In this document: piece after piece, positions 33,777 through 48,005 of the stretch
Numbering within the stretch: position 1 is the stretch's first letter
Layout of the letters: every line of letters begins with the position of its first letter
From: Guyanagaster necrorhizus
Taxonomy: Eukaryota > Basidiomycota > Agaricomycetes > Agaricales > Physalacriaceae
Assembly (NCBI RefSeq): GCF_019112545.1
Contig: NW_025064895.1
Span: 488,049 to 552,048 of the forward strand
Reading direction: 5' to 3'
DNA: 64,000 nucleotides
Translations under genes and position numbers: made by a program
Notes under the pieces: model-generated
What the model saw: the letters and a program-made list of their open reading frames with translations, nothing else
The model's database searches: none
Told to the model about the DNA's origin: nothing

Positions 33777-36260
33777 AGGCTTTAATAATGTTACCTTCTC
33801 ACTGTTGTTTCTCTCCTGATTATGGTTGGCTCATCAACTGAGTAGATCTGCCTTTTTGTTTGCAGTCTCAGCTTTGTGATGAAGGGTGTATTTATACTGA
33901 GAGAGTTTATTCACTCAGCATGCTTGTCATTAGTTAAGTTTCTGGGGTTGACAGAAGTATTGGAGATTCTGGTGGTCAGTCCAGATCTCAAATGTCTGCA
34001 TTGCCCTGATCAGATAATACCACCACTCCTCCAGGGCAAGTATTATAGTGAGGAGTTCTTTGTCATATATTTTATAGTTCTGCTTAGTAATAGTGAGCAC
34101 CTTTGAGAGAAAGGCCACAGATCACTATTTTCCATCCTACTCCTGTGAAAGTATCACACCAATCACCTCTTTGCTTGAATCAGCCTCTACTCAGAATTTT
34201 TCTTCTTGTGTTGAAATTACTAAGACTATGCTCTCAGCTAATCATTGTTTTAGGTCATCAAACATGGCCTGCTGAGAGTGCTCCCAGTTCCAAGGGGTAT
34301 TGCCAGTCAACTGTATCATTAGACAGATGATTTTGCTGTAGCCCTGAATGAATTATTGATAGAAATTCATGAATTCTAAAAAGAATTGTAGCTCCTTTTT
34401 TATCAGCACTGGCCAGTCCATTACTCCTGCTACCTTGATTGGGTCCATTCAAATACTTTCTTCACTGATGATGACTCCAAGGTACTCTGTCTTTAGTATC
34501 TCAAACTCACACTTTTTAGCTTTAAAGAAGAGCTTGTGCTTCCTCATTAGTTCAAGCACCTGTCATACTAGCTGTTGGTGTTCTGCTTGATCTTTGGACA
34601 TGATGAGGATATCATCTAGGTATATCATTACCTTTCTGGTGGTGATGAGATTCTTGAAGATGTCATTCATCATCTGTTAGAAGATAGCTGGCAAATTAGT
34701 TAGCCCAAAGAACATTATAGTGGGCTCAAACAGCCCTTGGTTCATTTGGAAGGCTGTCTTCCACTCATCACTCTCCTTGATTCATATGTTATTATATTCC
34801 CACTGAATATCAAGCTTTATGTAATACTTTGCTCTCTATAGTTTATCTATCAACTCTGAGATCAGCAGGAGTAGATAGCAATTTTTGATCATCATCTTGT
34901 TTAGCTTCCAATAGTCCTGTACTGATCAGAGTTTGCTATTCTTCTTCTTAATGAAGAAAAATGGTGAGGCTATGGGAGACTTTGATGGTTGGATTCTTTC
35001 ACTGGAGAGATTTTTATTCAAGAACTTGTTAAGTTCTTGTTGTTTATGATTGCCCAATGAGTAGGTTTTGCAATCAAAGTTGGCATTAGCATTGAAGATC
35101 AATTTGATTGTGTGATCCCATGATTTAGGCTTTGACAATTCATCAAAACTTTCTTTTTTGAACAAATCACAATAATCATGGGCCTATTCTAGAACCATCT
35201 CCTCAAATGTCTTCTCCTTCTTTCTCATGTTGGCTTTTGCAGCCAGATTGTTTGCATAGTGTACTGTCTGAATGTGCAGTGTCTGTTGCATATCAACAGT
35301 GAGTATTGTTTTGCCATCCTCCATCTCCTCATCTCATCTGTCCTTGGAATCTTCATTTGGTAACTCAAAAGAGATCTTCCAGCACTTACATCATGCAAAA
35401 GTGATCCATTTTGTTTTCCAATTCATCAGGGGGTTGTGCCAGATCAACTAGTCATGATCTAAGAATAATTTTTTGGTCTCCAAGTCAGTGACTGTTAGAT
35501 TGATCCTTTCTGAATGATCACCAATTGTGAGTTGTAGCTTAATGAATTCAGTAATTGAGTCAGCTTGATTCTTTATTCCATCAGCATTATATACCAGAAT
35601 TGGGGCTGCAGTGGCTCTGGTTGGAAGTTTGTGCTTATTGATGAAAGCATGATTGATGGAGCTGCCAGTATAGCCACTGTCAATCAAGACTCTTACTGCA
35701 TGTGTGATCTAATTGGTAAGTGTCTTGATCTGAGTCTTGGTAGTTAGATCTCATCCTGGTGTTTTAGTTCTTCTGATATAGCATCAGGATCCCTGCAGCT
35801 CATTGAGCCACTCCAGGGCTCAGCAATATTCTATCTGCTGCATTCTCTTCACTATTTCATCAATGACTTCTTTGGCCTGAGTTTTGTGTACTCAATTCTT
35901 AAGTATGGCCTTGGCCTCTTCTTCTGTTCTAGCCTTCTTAATAGCTCTCCAAGTCCATTCAGTGTCAAACAGCTTGAGCCATTTAGCAGAGGTCACTCCT
36001 CCTGTTCAGCCTGTAGATGTTTGAGTTTTTTTCCAGTGGTCTCTCTAGTGTAGGTGTGATAATCAGGGGTATATTCAAATACACAGATAGTTTAGATATA
36101 TTTGTATCTACAGAGGCACTATTAGTCTATCCCACAGCTATGTTTGATATACTATTCTGTTTGGTGGATCCAGTGGGACTATTCACTGATCAGCTCTGTC
36201 TTTTACCTCTTTTACTTTTGCGTTTATGCCAAGTTCCTCTGCCTCTTTTTGCAGTTTAGT
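33777..36260 (-). pseudogene. Element A protease, reverse transcriptase and RNase H
   Basis: Reading the minus strand from about 35,690 downward: protease IDSGYTGSSINHAF, then RT core with YLDD (34622-34611), the PIKVAGV...FL-F thumb, and RNase H (YDKELLTIILALEEWW at about 34,060). This is cut by element B at 33777. It contains multiple TGA and TAG stops. It lacks CpG, in contrast to the element B sequence it abuts. Confidence 0.82.
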
Positions 36261-37896
36261 GATCTGCACCTGTATATCTTCTTATATCCTCTTCTTTCTC
36301 AGGTAGTCCCTTGACATGTGACTCTTCTGGCTACAGTTAAAACACTTTCCTTCCTATTTGAGCCAGTCAATATCCATTGGTTTTCTGGCTCTGGTGTATA
36401 TATGCCTATCCCTGTCTTTTGGATTCCATATGAAGGAGTGCTAGTCATTGATGAAGTTTCTGTCTTAGTAGTATTGGTTTAGTTGCCAGTCTTCTAATTT
36501 GAAGTTGAAGACTGGTTTAGTTTCTGATACTCCTGTAGATTGACTTGCTCCACCTTTTGCCACTGCCTTTCTTTGTACATCTTGGTAATGCACTCTTTCC
36601 ATTCATCATATCCTTTTGGAATGAATTTGCCAATATCTGAGATCATTTTAATGTAGAAAGATGGGGCCTCCTATTTGAGTGCTTCCACCATCCTTCCATC
36701 ATCTGTAATATTGTTCTGGATTCTGGCAAGCTGCTCTAACTCATCAAAATATTCTGTAGTAGCCTTGTCTCTCATCTTGAACTCCTTGATCTTGGTCTTG
36801 TGCACTTCTTGCAAGGCTGGATCAATAAATTTATCATTGAGTATTTGCTTGAATACAGACTACAATAGCAGTCAATAATGCTGTCAGATTGTTGAATAGA
36901 AATTTGAGGAGATGAGTATCCACCAAGTCTTTGTTTTGTCTTCCAAGTAGGATGAGGTGAATGTGACTTTATTCATGTCAGTTTCTAGGTAGATGATGTA
37001 TACCTCAAAGTATTGTTCACAATCAATAAGAAACTGGTCAATATTATCAGAGGCACCTTTAAAGGGATAGGGCTTCCTAAGTAGGTTCAGTTTGCACTGG
37101 AGAATGGCAGCATTCTCTGGTAGAACCCTCATTAGATTAGACCACTGATTGAAAGGCAGCCACCACTATTAAGTTGGCTGGTTAGAGAATGAATATAGCA
37201 AGTTGTCATCTGCAATGGAACTTCTTGTGGATGCTGCTTCTTTTCATACAATTACTCTGTTTCAGACCATAAACCTGAGTTTGATAGTCTCAGAGTGGTC
37301 CTTTACTGGTTCCTTTCTGCTCTCTTCAGCTTTGTCAGATAGCAGTTATCTACTGAGAAGTTGGCTTCCTCTGCTGGTCCATAGATTTTGATACCTGGTG
37401 GGCTGAGTGGTTGGCTGTGGTCAGGATCTAGACAGCCAAGTTGCTGAGGATTGGATCAACAGCATAATGTAGAAGTATCAGCTCCTATTGATTCAGATTG
37501 ATGGAGCTGTATAGATGGCTCACTTTGGAGCAGTGGACAGGGTCTATGGCATCAGTTGAATATCAAACTTTGACTTGTACCTTGGCAAGTCACTGAGTTG
37601 ATCTTCAGAGTGTCTCCTGTTATAAATGGAAATAGCATGTTTAGTGGCAGAATATTGTAAAATATCCTGCCATTCTAAGAGTTCTGCATGAATATACTTT
37701 TGTCTTATGCTTGACACTAACTATTTAGTGTCTTGCCATAGGAACATTACTTCTTCATATAAGTCTTGGTATTCCTCTTCTGTGGCCCTCTGTATCTCTT
37801 CTTCCAGTGCTTCTTTATCTGTGTTATTCTTTGCATATTTTATGAAATCTTTCAGTCTATAGAGGCCTTCTTTATTTCTATTGTCTTTGACCTCAG
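36261..37896 (-). pseudogene. Element A gag, C-terminal part
   Basis: The minus-strand gag remnant carries the capsid-like segment (KGASDNIDQFLIDCEQYF, about 37,060-37,000) and a zinc knuckle (36344-36303) in which CFNCSQKSH is kept but the last Cys is Tyr. Element C interrupts it at 37897; the N-terminal part lies beyond 46482. Confidence 0.75.
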
Positions 37897-38429
37897 TGTT
37901 ATGATTTTTCTCTATTTTATTTTCTTTTTCCTTGATTTATTTAGGATTGACCCCTATTTTTACTTAGTCAGAGCATCTAGACCTGATGCTTAGGATCATG
38001 AGAATGCTTAATCATCAGCATCATCCCAATTTTAGTTGCTGCTATGAAGTCACACAGCAGCACAAAGACAGAGAAGCCTCTCTTATCTCTGCACAGCAGT
38101 AACAGCAGTAACAGCACAATAGCAAGACAATACTTTTTGTAGGTATCTTGGTAATGCTGGACAAAATGCTACACAGCACCAGCAAAGACAATTAGATAGT
38201 TATATTCTTAGAATAATAAGGATTTAATATTTAACTAGCATAGCTCTTACTGTAAATACCCTAGCTTTGAGCTAAAGTTTATTCTCCACTATCTTATCTT
38301 GAGTGACTTGTAACTGCCTTGACTATATAATGCCAATCACACATCAGTGGACTCTGATAGTATAACCCAAAGTGTGAGGTTCTATCAGTTTATCATGTGT
38401 TATTAGTCATGTGGAACTTGGGCTTAATA
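37897..38429 (+). repeat. 5' LTR of element C
   Basis: It is 533 bp, TGTTATGATTTTTCTC...GGGCTTAATA. It contains the AGCTTTGAGCTAA segment (38263-38275) complementary at 12/13 positions to the primer site at 38431-38443. Confidence 0.87.
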
Positions 38430-41400
38430 ATTAGCTCAAAGGTTTTAGCTTCCCTTTCTCAAGCTCAATTGTGCTGAGAAACTGAATGCCCCCTGTGCTT
38501 AATCCATCTGACCTGAACTTCACTCATGAGTTCTTTAAACTCTTGGCTTCTATCATTAGAACATTAATTGGTTTATTAGTGATTATACAGCTGTACCATG
38601 AATGTCAATCAATAACCACCTGGGCCATCCATCATTACCAAGAGTTCTAATGCATTTGCATCATCCTATGAAATGTCACACCAGACCTCCCCCTCCATGA
38701 TATCTCTCCCTTTGCCTGACAGTCCTTCTGACCTGTGGAAGGACTCAGCCCCAAAAATGTTTCTGGGAGCTCAACTGAAGAATGCTCTAGAGAAGAAGAG
38801 GAGCAGTGTCAGCAGCATAAATACCTCTCATGATCTCAGTCTGCAGTCATCTGAGACTCTGAGAACTTTTGGACTATAGGGTTTCAATGACCTAGACCTG
38901 ATACTCCTATCCTGTCCTCTGAGTGTAGCATTCCAGCAACAAGAACAATAACCCCTGTCTCTAGCACCAGCATTGGGCTAGAGACTCCCTTGATGCTCCA
39001 TAGATGGCTTGAGAGACCAGAAATTCCAGGGGCCATAAGTCCTGAAGAACCATATCAGTATACAGCAGGAGCACTGACCACAGAACAGAGGCTGATAATG
39101 ACCCCTACTTCAATGATGACAGTGATGAGTGCTATTGGTGGTGAGCCACTGCTATTGAGGCTGACTGGCTGGAGCGCTGCACAGTTAGCAGTAATATTAG
39201 CTGAGCAGAGGGCATACAAATAGTTCCAGGAAGAACACAACAAGCCAACAACACCACTCTGGTCCTCTCTCAAGAGGACCAAGTTTGATGTCTCAGTAAC
39301 ATTTTCAAGTACCTCAAAGAGTAGGCATAGGTCAATGATGAGATCATGAGGGAGAACACCCTCTTTGGGTGCTATCTCCATGCCTAAGAGAGAGAACAAT
39401 GAAGGGGTTCAGAAGAGAGAGGAACTAGTATGCTCATTAGAACCACCACTAACAGCATACCTGACTCTCTATTCTAGGAATCTGCCACTCCCACCAGTGA
39501 GCCCAACCTCTGAATAGGGTCAGTCAAGGAAGTTGTCCATGCAAATAATATCCACCAACTGACCCTTCACCACAATAACTGTCTGCTATCTTACAGGACC
39601 AATACCATTGCAGAGACTGATAATATCTCTATCAGAGGAGATAGAATATCAGCAGACCACAGGACAGTCAGAGGGGATGATAAAGGCATCAATCCCACAG
39701 GAGACATTAGAAGGTTCCTCAATGGAGACTTCGCTGCTCTTTTCTTTAACCCCCATTTTTACTGAAACTTCTGCTGGTATCACAGAGCAATGGTGGCAGC
39801 AATAGAGGAAGGAGATGAGGAGAAATAGCAGGAGCAGCCCAAGCAGCAGCCTTCTCCTCAACCTGGACCCAATGATGTCAGACCCAGCATGCAGCCCTAG
39901 TATGGCCATCCCAGAGGTTTATGATCCATATGACAGTTCTCTCCTCAAGGAGGATGTGGACAATGAGGGGGAGGAGGATCATGATGAGGAAGTCAAGGAT
40001 CTCCCAACTGACTGAGACAGTTCATGGAATATACAGATGCATGAAGAGAAGCAGAAGGAACTAGCATGAGAGGTGAGGAAGAAGGATTTTATAGAGTTGT
40101 ACTAGGATGGGACAACTATACTATGGACAGATGACACCTGGTTAGTGTCACCTATGGGTCAAAGGTATACTGCTGCTGACTACATCGAGTGGGTAGAAGT
40201 TTTACAGTATGTGGCCATTGAGCAGACTATTTTTATTTACAATAAACAATATTTAGAACACCAGATGCAGGCATTGCTGCTATACAGGCCTAAGTATGGC
40301 ACAACACCAAGACCATGGATGCTGAGTGTTGTGCCATCCAAGCTGGCCAACATGACATCAACAATTCAAACAATGTCATCATGATATTCATTCACCACCT
40401 TGGCTGCCTGCAGCATAGCATCCTGGCTTTCTTGAAGCTGACCTCAACTGAGCAGCCATTATCTGAATCCATGAAGGCTGCTGATTTGGCAACCATTTCC
40501 TGGACAACCTCCACCAGATGAGGCTGAAGGCAGCAAGGCTCCAGAAGCCCCAGTTCCACCTGACCAAGACAACTTTATGGTGATTGCATAGAGCTGGACA
40601 ATCAGGAATGGGCAGATTGTGCAAAAGAAAGCCCCATCACTGGGAAGTCCTGTTGCTGATGATGACTCCCTTCATTCATTTTCAGGCCCCCCAAGCAGAT
40701 GGACAGGACCACCTGCTAAGGGATGGCCAAATCCAATGCCTACCCTTGATGCTGGAGCTCAAATTCTTCAGGTTAAACTCATTCTTGTATCTGAGCTCTG
40801 CCTCTTCTAAGGAGCATTCAATAATATTGATCATTTTCTAGTCAACTGCAATCAATATTTCCAAGTTTTTGCCTCATGTTTCCTCACTGACATGTATAAG
40901 GTGACATTTGCAGCAACTCATATGGCTGACAAGGCTAAAACATGGTGGACTCTGATATCTCTCATGTTCTGGTCTACCACATGATCCTATCACTGATACC
41001 TCTTCTGGCCAGTGTTCAAGCAAATGATCACCAACAAATTCATAGACTCAGTCATTCAAGAAGTCCATAAACAGAAGATAAAGGACTTCAAGATGGGAGA
41101 TAAACCAGCTACTAATTATTTTGATGAGCTGAAATGACTTGGCAAACTTGCTGGGGTCTAGGATGACATTGCTGATACTGGAAGAATAATCGAATATATG
41201 AAAATAGAAGTACTAGCCCCTTATCTCAAGATCATCTCAGATATCAGACACAGTATCCCAGTCAGGTATGATGAATGGAAGGCATGCATTATCACCATAT
41301 ACAGGGAATGACAATGACAGAAGATAGAATCAGCCACTCTATCATGAGACAGTCACAGGAATCAGAGACAGGGCCTGAAGCCCTTCACTTCCAGTGTGAC

Positions 41401-41695
41401 CATGCTTACTAAGCCTAGAGACACAGCCCCAACTTCTTCATTTAGCAAGAAGCAAACTGGTATAGACACAACATACACCAAAACAGGTCAGCCAATAGAT
41501 GTGGATCATCTTAAGAAGGGGGGAAAGTGCTTCAATTGCAGCCAGAAGAGCCACATAGCACAGAACTGCCTTCAGAAGAAGAATAAATGCATGCAGGAAG
41601 ATATTAGGGTGCAGATTGCTGAATTGATGAAAGAAGAAGAAGACCTCAGGCAGGACAACAAGCCCAAGGAGGTAAAAGATCAGACCAAGCAGTGA
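38430..41695 (+). pseudogene. Element C leader and Gag
   Basis: The leader at about 38,500-38,640 keeps NPSDLNFTHEFFKLLASII and the following hydrophobic run. Gag continues with SSETLRTFGL, TETSAGITEQW (about 39,770), the capsid-like region (about 40,810-41,000) and an intact-looking zinc knuckle CFNCSQKSHIAQNC (41528-41569), ending at the stop at 41693-41695. Frames shift between 38,880 and 38,990 and many TGA and TAG stops occur. A segment near 39,050-39,470 is longer than in element B. Confidence 0.78.
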
Positions 41696-44600
41696 GTGAT
41701 TCCACTGACTTGGCCAAATTCTCAAAGAGTGGACAGTCACAATTATCTGCTGGACAGACTGACTTTATCTCTGTAGCAACACCACCTATGTCAAAATTAT
41801 GCATGCATTCAAATATACCTGACCTTACCACTCAGACATTAAAATCATCTAAAAAACCAAAACAGGAATCTCAAGTGCTGATGAAGAGCCAAAGAAGAGC
41901 AGAGAGCTCTAAAGGTGTGTCATCATCAACAGTTCACTAAGCTAAACCTCTGAAACAGACTCAAACACCTATAGGCTGAACAGGGGTAGAGAACCCTATT
42001 GGCTGGCTAAAGCCATTCAAAACCAAATGGACTTGGTGAGCCATCAAGGACATGAAGGATGAAGAAGCAGCAAAAACTATACTCAAAAATTAGATACACA
42101 AGACCTGAGCTGAGGAAGTGATTGACAAAATGATCACTGAAATGAGAGAGGCAGAATGATGTCAAGCCCTAGAATGGCTCAATGAGTTATAGGGACCACA
42201 GAAATTCATCCAACAATCTAAGACTTTGAGCTAAGACTTACTAGCAGAGGCCCAAATTGAGACACTCACATCTCAAAGCATACACAAAGTCATTGCACTA
42301 ATTGACAGTGGATGCACTAGAAGTTTCATCAATTGCACTTTCATCATCAAGCATAAACTCTCAACTAGGGTCACAGTAGCCTCAATTCCTATCTACAATG
42401 CTGATGGAACCAAGAATCAAGCTGGATTGATCACTGAGTATGTTAAGCTCAGGCTCACTATTGGGGATCATTCAGAGCAGATTGACTTGGCAGTAACAGA
42501 TTTGGGAACCAAGGAGATATTCCTTGGCCATGATTGGCTGATTTGACATAATCTGCTAATCAATTGAAAAACAGGCTGCATCATGTTCATCTGATGCTGT
42601 TGCCAGAAAATCCTATTCAAATTACCAGATGAAGATTCTGAGGATCAGTGGAATGAAGAAATGGAGAATGGTGAGATAATTCTCACCATCAACCTACAAA
42701 GAGCCATTCGCATTCAGGCTATTCACTATGCAAATAATCTAGCAGCAAAGGCTAATGCTGATAAGAGGGAAAATATATTTGAAGAAATAGTATCTGAATG
42801 GGCATGAGACTACTGGGACTTATTTGAAAAGGAAAGTTTCAATGAATTACCTGAACTAAAGCCCTGGGACCATGCCATAAAATTAATTCTCAATACAAAT
42901 GCCAATCTGGACTGCAAAATGTATCTTCTTGGCAACAATGAACAACAGAAGTTGAATAAGTTTCTCAAAGAAAACTTATCCAGTGAAAGAATTCAGCCAT
43001 CAAAATCACTAATGGCATCTCCCTTCTTCTTCATCAAGAAGGAGGATGGCAAGCTCCAGCCAGTACAGGATTATCGGAAGCTTAATGAAATGACAATCAA
43101 GAATTATTATTTGCTTCCTTTAATCTTGGAGTTGATAGACAAACTCTGAGACACTAAATACTATATCAAATTGGATGTTCAGTGGGAGTATAATAATGTG
43201 TGCATCAAAAAAGGTGATGAATGGAAAGCTGCTTTTTGAATGAACTATGGTTTGTTTGAGCTAACAGTAATATTCTTCAGACTCACAAATTCACCTGCCA
43301 CATTTCAATGGATGATGAATGACATCTTTAGGGATCTCATTGCCACTGGAAAAGTCACAATCTATTTGGATGACATTCTCATCATGTCCAAAACCAAAGA
43401 GGAACATTGATGGCTAGTACATCAGGTACTAGCCTTAATGAGAAAGCACCAACTCTTCCTCAAGGCTGAGAAATGTGAATTTAAGATATTAGAAACTGAA
43501 TACCTCAGAGTCATTATCAGCAAAGGAAGCATCAGAATGGACCCTGTCAAGGTGGCAGGAGTAACTGAGTGGCCAGAGCTGACAAAGAAGAAGAAACTGT
43601 AATCATTCCTTAGATTCACCAACTTCTACTGATGGTTTATCCAGGACTACAGTAAAATAGTCTGACCCATGATGCAATTGACTGGGAATTTCTCTTGGAC
43701 TTGGGGAATTTCCCAACACATGGCATTTGATGATCTCAAATGCTGATTGGCTGAAGATGTCATTCTGGCTATACCAAGCCAGGATGGAAAATTCAGAGTA
43801 GAAGCCAACTCCAGTGAAAGCACTATTGGAGCAGTCCTTTCACAAGAACAGGATGGCAAATAGCAGCCAGTTGCCTTTATGTCAAAAGCACTCACCATTA
43901 TAGAGCACAACTATGAAATCTATGATAAAGAATTTCTCACCATAATGCTCACCCTTGCTGAATGGTGGCATTATCTCATTGGAGTGGTTCAGATCTTTGA
44001 GATCTGGACAGATCATCAAAATCTCTAATATTTCTGACTTCCACAAAAGCTTAATCACCAACAAGCTCAGTGGGTCACAGAACTATCATAGTATAAATAC
44101 ACGCTACACTATAAGGCTGGTGCAGCAAACAAGAAGGCCAATCTTCTCAGCCAAAGGGCCAACTATGATCAGAGAAGAGATGACAACAAGGAAGTCATAC
44201 TCCTATGACCAGAACACTTCTGAGCAATGATTATGCCCACCAAGGAGAAAGTACATGAGCACATCAAAAGTGCTACTTGGGATCCTTATAAATGAAATCA
44301 GAGGATAGCTCCTTCACTCAATCATGAGCAAGGACTAAAGAAAGAAGAGAGATTGATCTATTATGATAGACAGATCTATATTCTAAGGGATCAGGGGCTT
44401 TGTGATGATATCATTGCCATGTGTCATGATCACATGACTGCCAGACACCCCAGAATTGCTAAAACAAAGGAATTAGTCTTGAGAGAATATTAGTGACCTA
44501 AAATAGACTATGATATCACTTGATATGTCAAAGCCTGTGAGGTTTGCCAGCAAGGCAAGACTTCAACACAATCCAGAGCAGCTCCACTTCACTTGAATGA

Positions 44601-45680
44601 GGTCCCTTCATCATCATGAACCCACATCTTGATAGATATGATAACTGAACTTCCCAAAAGTGATGGTTATGATGCAATCATTGTCATAGTTGATTGCTTC
44701 TTGAAGGCAATCATTCCAATCACCTGTTCAACAGAATTAACATCAGAAGGGTGGGCAAAAATCCTATGAGACAAGGTTTATGCAAAGTATGGCATGCCTC
44801 AAGTAGTGATTTCAGACAGAGGACCATAATTTATCTCCAAGTTCTTGGATGACTTGTACTGACTTCTCAACATCAAATGGAATGCCTCAATGGCATATCA
44901 CTCTCAAACAGATGGTCAAACAGAATGGGTAAACCAAGAAATTGAAAAGTATCTCCAACTTTTCATAAACTATTGACAAGACAATTGGACTGAATGGCTA
45001 GCACTAACTGTCTTCTAACACAACAACAGAATTCACTCATCAACTGGCAAGACACTCTTCTTTGTCAACTATGAATGAAACTCACCAGTTGCATAAAATG
45101 AACAGGTACATACAATGACCCTAGCATCATCAGATTTTGCCACTATAATGACAAAAATCCATAATGAAATGAAGACAGCACTTGAAAAGGCTGCCTTCAC
45201 AATGAAAAAACAATATGACAAACACTGCAGACTGACACATGAATATGCTGTCAATGACAAAGTTTGGCTCAATATGACAAATCTCCATCTACCATATCCA
45301 AAACAGAAGTTAGCAGATGAACAAATAGGACCATTCAAAATTATTGCCAAAATCAGCAACTCTGCATATAAATTACAACTTCCACCAACATAGAAAGTTC
45401 ATAATATCTTCAATGAGACATTATTAACACTATATATCACACCAGCCTTCTCAAATCAGGAGCGACCACCTCCACCACTGGCAGAACTCATTAATGATGA
45501 GAAATATTATGAAATCAACAAAGTGCTAAACTACAAACTATGAAAGGTTAGAGCATATGGTGGTGAAATGACAACAACAGTTGACTACCTGGTCAGCTGA
45601 AAGAGCTATGGACCAGAATCAAACCAATGAGTCAATGAAAAATATATGAATGTAGAGGAGGTGATCTATGACTACAAATA
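41696..45680 (+). pseudogene. Element C Pol
   Basis: It runs protease (LIDSGCTRSF, about 42,300), RT with YLDD (43363-43374), RNase H (about 43,790-44,030), integrase zinc region (CEVCQQGK at about 44,540), DDE core (ISDRGP at about 44,813, then the QTEWVNQE Glu) and chromodomain (about 45,500-45,660). Numerous in-frame TGA and TAG stops are present and the frame order is otherwise preserved. The polypurine tract AAGGAGAGGATAA precedes the 3' LTR. Confidence 0.85.
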
Positions 45681-45949
45681 ATGAAATAATAAGGTAGACA
45701 TTGGTCCAGCAGAACAGCAACCTGCAAACTATGAATGAGACATACAGCAAAGAGCAATGTCCCATACAGCAGATGCCAAGGAGGAGCTTCCATCAATATC
45801 TGCAAAGCAGCAGGATGCTCTGATAGATCCCTGCTCCAACCAAGAGAGAGTCATCAACACTACAGGTCCAGCAGATCAGCCATCTGTGAATGGCCAGGAG
45901 ACTGACCCCTAAATTAGCCATCAAGATGATGGTCTTAAGGAGAGGATAA
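45681..45949 (+). other. 3' untranslated region and polypurine tract of element C
   Basis: It resembles the equivalent 33,100-33,244 stretch of element B, including ATCAAGATGATGGTCTTAAGG just before the LTR. No gene is seen. Confidence 0.6.
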
Positions 45950-46482
45950 TGTTACAATTTTTCTTTATTTTATTTTATTTTTTCTTGATTTATTCAGGAT
46001 TGACCCTTATTTTTGCTTAGTCAGAGCATCTAGACCTGGCACTTAGGATCATGAGAATGCTTAGTCATCAGCACCACCCTGATTCTGATTGCTGCTGTAA
46101 AGTCATGCAGCAGCACAAAGACAGAGAAGCCTCTCTTATCTCTGTATAGCAGCAACAGCAGTAACAGCATAACAGCAAGACAATACTTTTTGTAGGTATC
46201 TTGGTAACACTAGGCAAAATGCTACACAGCACTAGCAAAGACAATTAGGTAGTTATATTCTTAAAACAATAAGGATTTAGTATTTAACTAGTGTAGCTCT
46301 CACTGTAAATACTCCAGCTTTGAGCTAAAGTTTATTCTCCACTATCTTATCTCAAGTGACTTGTAACCACCTTGACTACATAATGCTGATCACACATCAG
46401 TGGACTCTGATAGTAAAACCCAAAGTGTGAGGTTTTATCAGTTTATCATGTGTTATTAGTTATATGGAATTTGGGCTTAACA
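45950..46482 (+). repeat. 3' LTR of element C
   Basis: It is 533 bp, the same length as the 5' copy, starting TGTTACAATTTTTC and ending GGGCTTAACA. Confidence 0.87.
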
Positions 46483-47991
46483 CACTGTCCTTGATGAGGA
46501 AGCTCTCTGGCTAGTTATAGATGAACTGAGCAGAGGCTTTGATAGTGGCTGGCAAACTGGTCATTGACTCAGATACTAGATCAGACTTCATTGTTGACAG
46601 GCTGAAGAGAAGACTAGTTGATAGGTCAACTAGCACTGATTTTGATGTCTCTTTGATGGCTGCTGCATGCTTTGTATTCCTCCAGTTCTTAGTGATAGAT
46701 GTGGAAGTTTCAATAGTATCAAAGGTTAAGAAAGAGTGCTGCAATTCTTCCATCCAGGAATTGCCTGAGACTGTGGTTGGAGATGTGAGCATTTCTAGAG
46801 ACTCAAAGCCTGTAGACATTGAGTATAGATTCAGCATGAGAGAAGATAATATCAGTGTCAGCAATACTATCAGTTTGAGGATGGGGGGGATATGCAGTGC
46901 ACTGGATAGCTTTACTGGCAGTGACTGTCTCAAATGACTCTGTCAAGAAGTCAGTTTCACTTTATGCAAGAGTACTGAGCTCTCTAAATGAGGAGTCTGG
47001 CATTCCAAGATCATATCAGATTGAAGAAGCAGATCCTCAAGTGGCAGCTTCATAGAGATGCTGCTCCTGTTGCTACTGTCAGTTATATTGCTCTTTTTTA
47101 TGTTGAGCAAAAGCTCAGTCAGCCATCTCCATCATGTTAGAGGCAGGATTACTATTGTTCTATCTGTTGGTTTGGTTAATTTGAGGGCCTTCCTCTAGGA
47201 TAAGCTGAATGTAAAGCCCTCCATTCTCATCAATTCCAGTGGTGAGTGTGTCTGCTCATAGTTTGTGCAGCTCTTTATCATTTGACTAGAGATTAGTAGC
47301 CTCATGACTACTATAGTTGGTATAGACTGATGAGATAGAGCTTTCTGCTAGTATAGCATAGAGAGAATCATAGTCTGAGTTTGACAATACACTTCAGAGT
47401 TTTGAAGCCACTCTAGAGGCATAAAGAGAGCCTTAAGCATAGTCTTCAATGCCAGGTTCTCTTGAGGCAGTAGAAGAGTCAAGAGACAGCAAGTCATTAA
47501 AGAAGTCTATAAAGAGGTTTTTATCCTTGTGGTCAGAGATGGGAGGGCAGGATCCATAGATTCCTGAATCTCATAAGACAAGAGTTGCTGTTTCAGCTGT
47601 CTGATCATCAGGGTTGAGAGAGGTATTGATGTTCTTCCTCCTTCTGAATGTTTTCTGAATGTGAGCTGCTAGGTCTAGCTTTAAGTATGAGTCTGTTCAG
47701 AGGCTGGAAGGAGACTCAGAAAGAAGCAGAGATATCATGAAAGAGGAGGTCAGAGGTGACATTTCATAAGATCTGTTGTACTTGCTGGAATGCTTGGTAG
47801 TGTCTGACTATTTAAGTGATAACTGATTAGCATCCTTGACAAAGTTGGATAATGTCAAGAAGCCTAAGTAGTATTCCAATGATAGAAGCTAAAAGCTTAA
47901 AAAAGTCATTAGTAAGGTTGAGAGTTGTAGTGAGTATAGATGGTATTCAGTTTCCTTCACACTTATTATGCATAAGAAAAGAGAAGCAGAA
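46483..47991 (-). pseudogene. Element A leader and Gag, N-terminal part
   Basis: On the minus strand the leader (NDFFKLLASIIGILLRLL, about 47,910-47,855) is followed by gag with the conserved IETSTSITKNWRNTKHAAA segment (about 46,720). An open stretch of 140 codons survives at 46933-46511. Stops interrupt the rest. The frame continues across element C at 37896. Confidence 0.75.
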
Positions 47992-48004
47992 AGCTTTAAG
48001 CTAA
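47992..48004 (-). other. Self-complementary primer-binding site of element A
   Basis: On the minus strand TTAGCTTAAAGCT begins 2 nt inside the 5' LTR. It pairs with the LTR segment 48174-48162 at all 13 positions if one G-U pair is allowed. Confidence 0.68.
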
Positions 48005-48005
48005 T

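Larger units (their letters stand above)
37897..46482 (+). mobile_element. Element C: gypsy chromovirus inserted in A, plus strand
   Basis: Two 533-bp LTRs enclose 7.5 kb with the full leader-gag-pol order. It interrupts the minus-strand gag of element A. Immediate flanks (CTCAG and CACTG) do not form a convincing target duplication. It is almost free of CpG and rich in stops. Confidence 0.87.
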
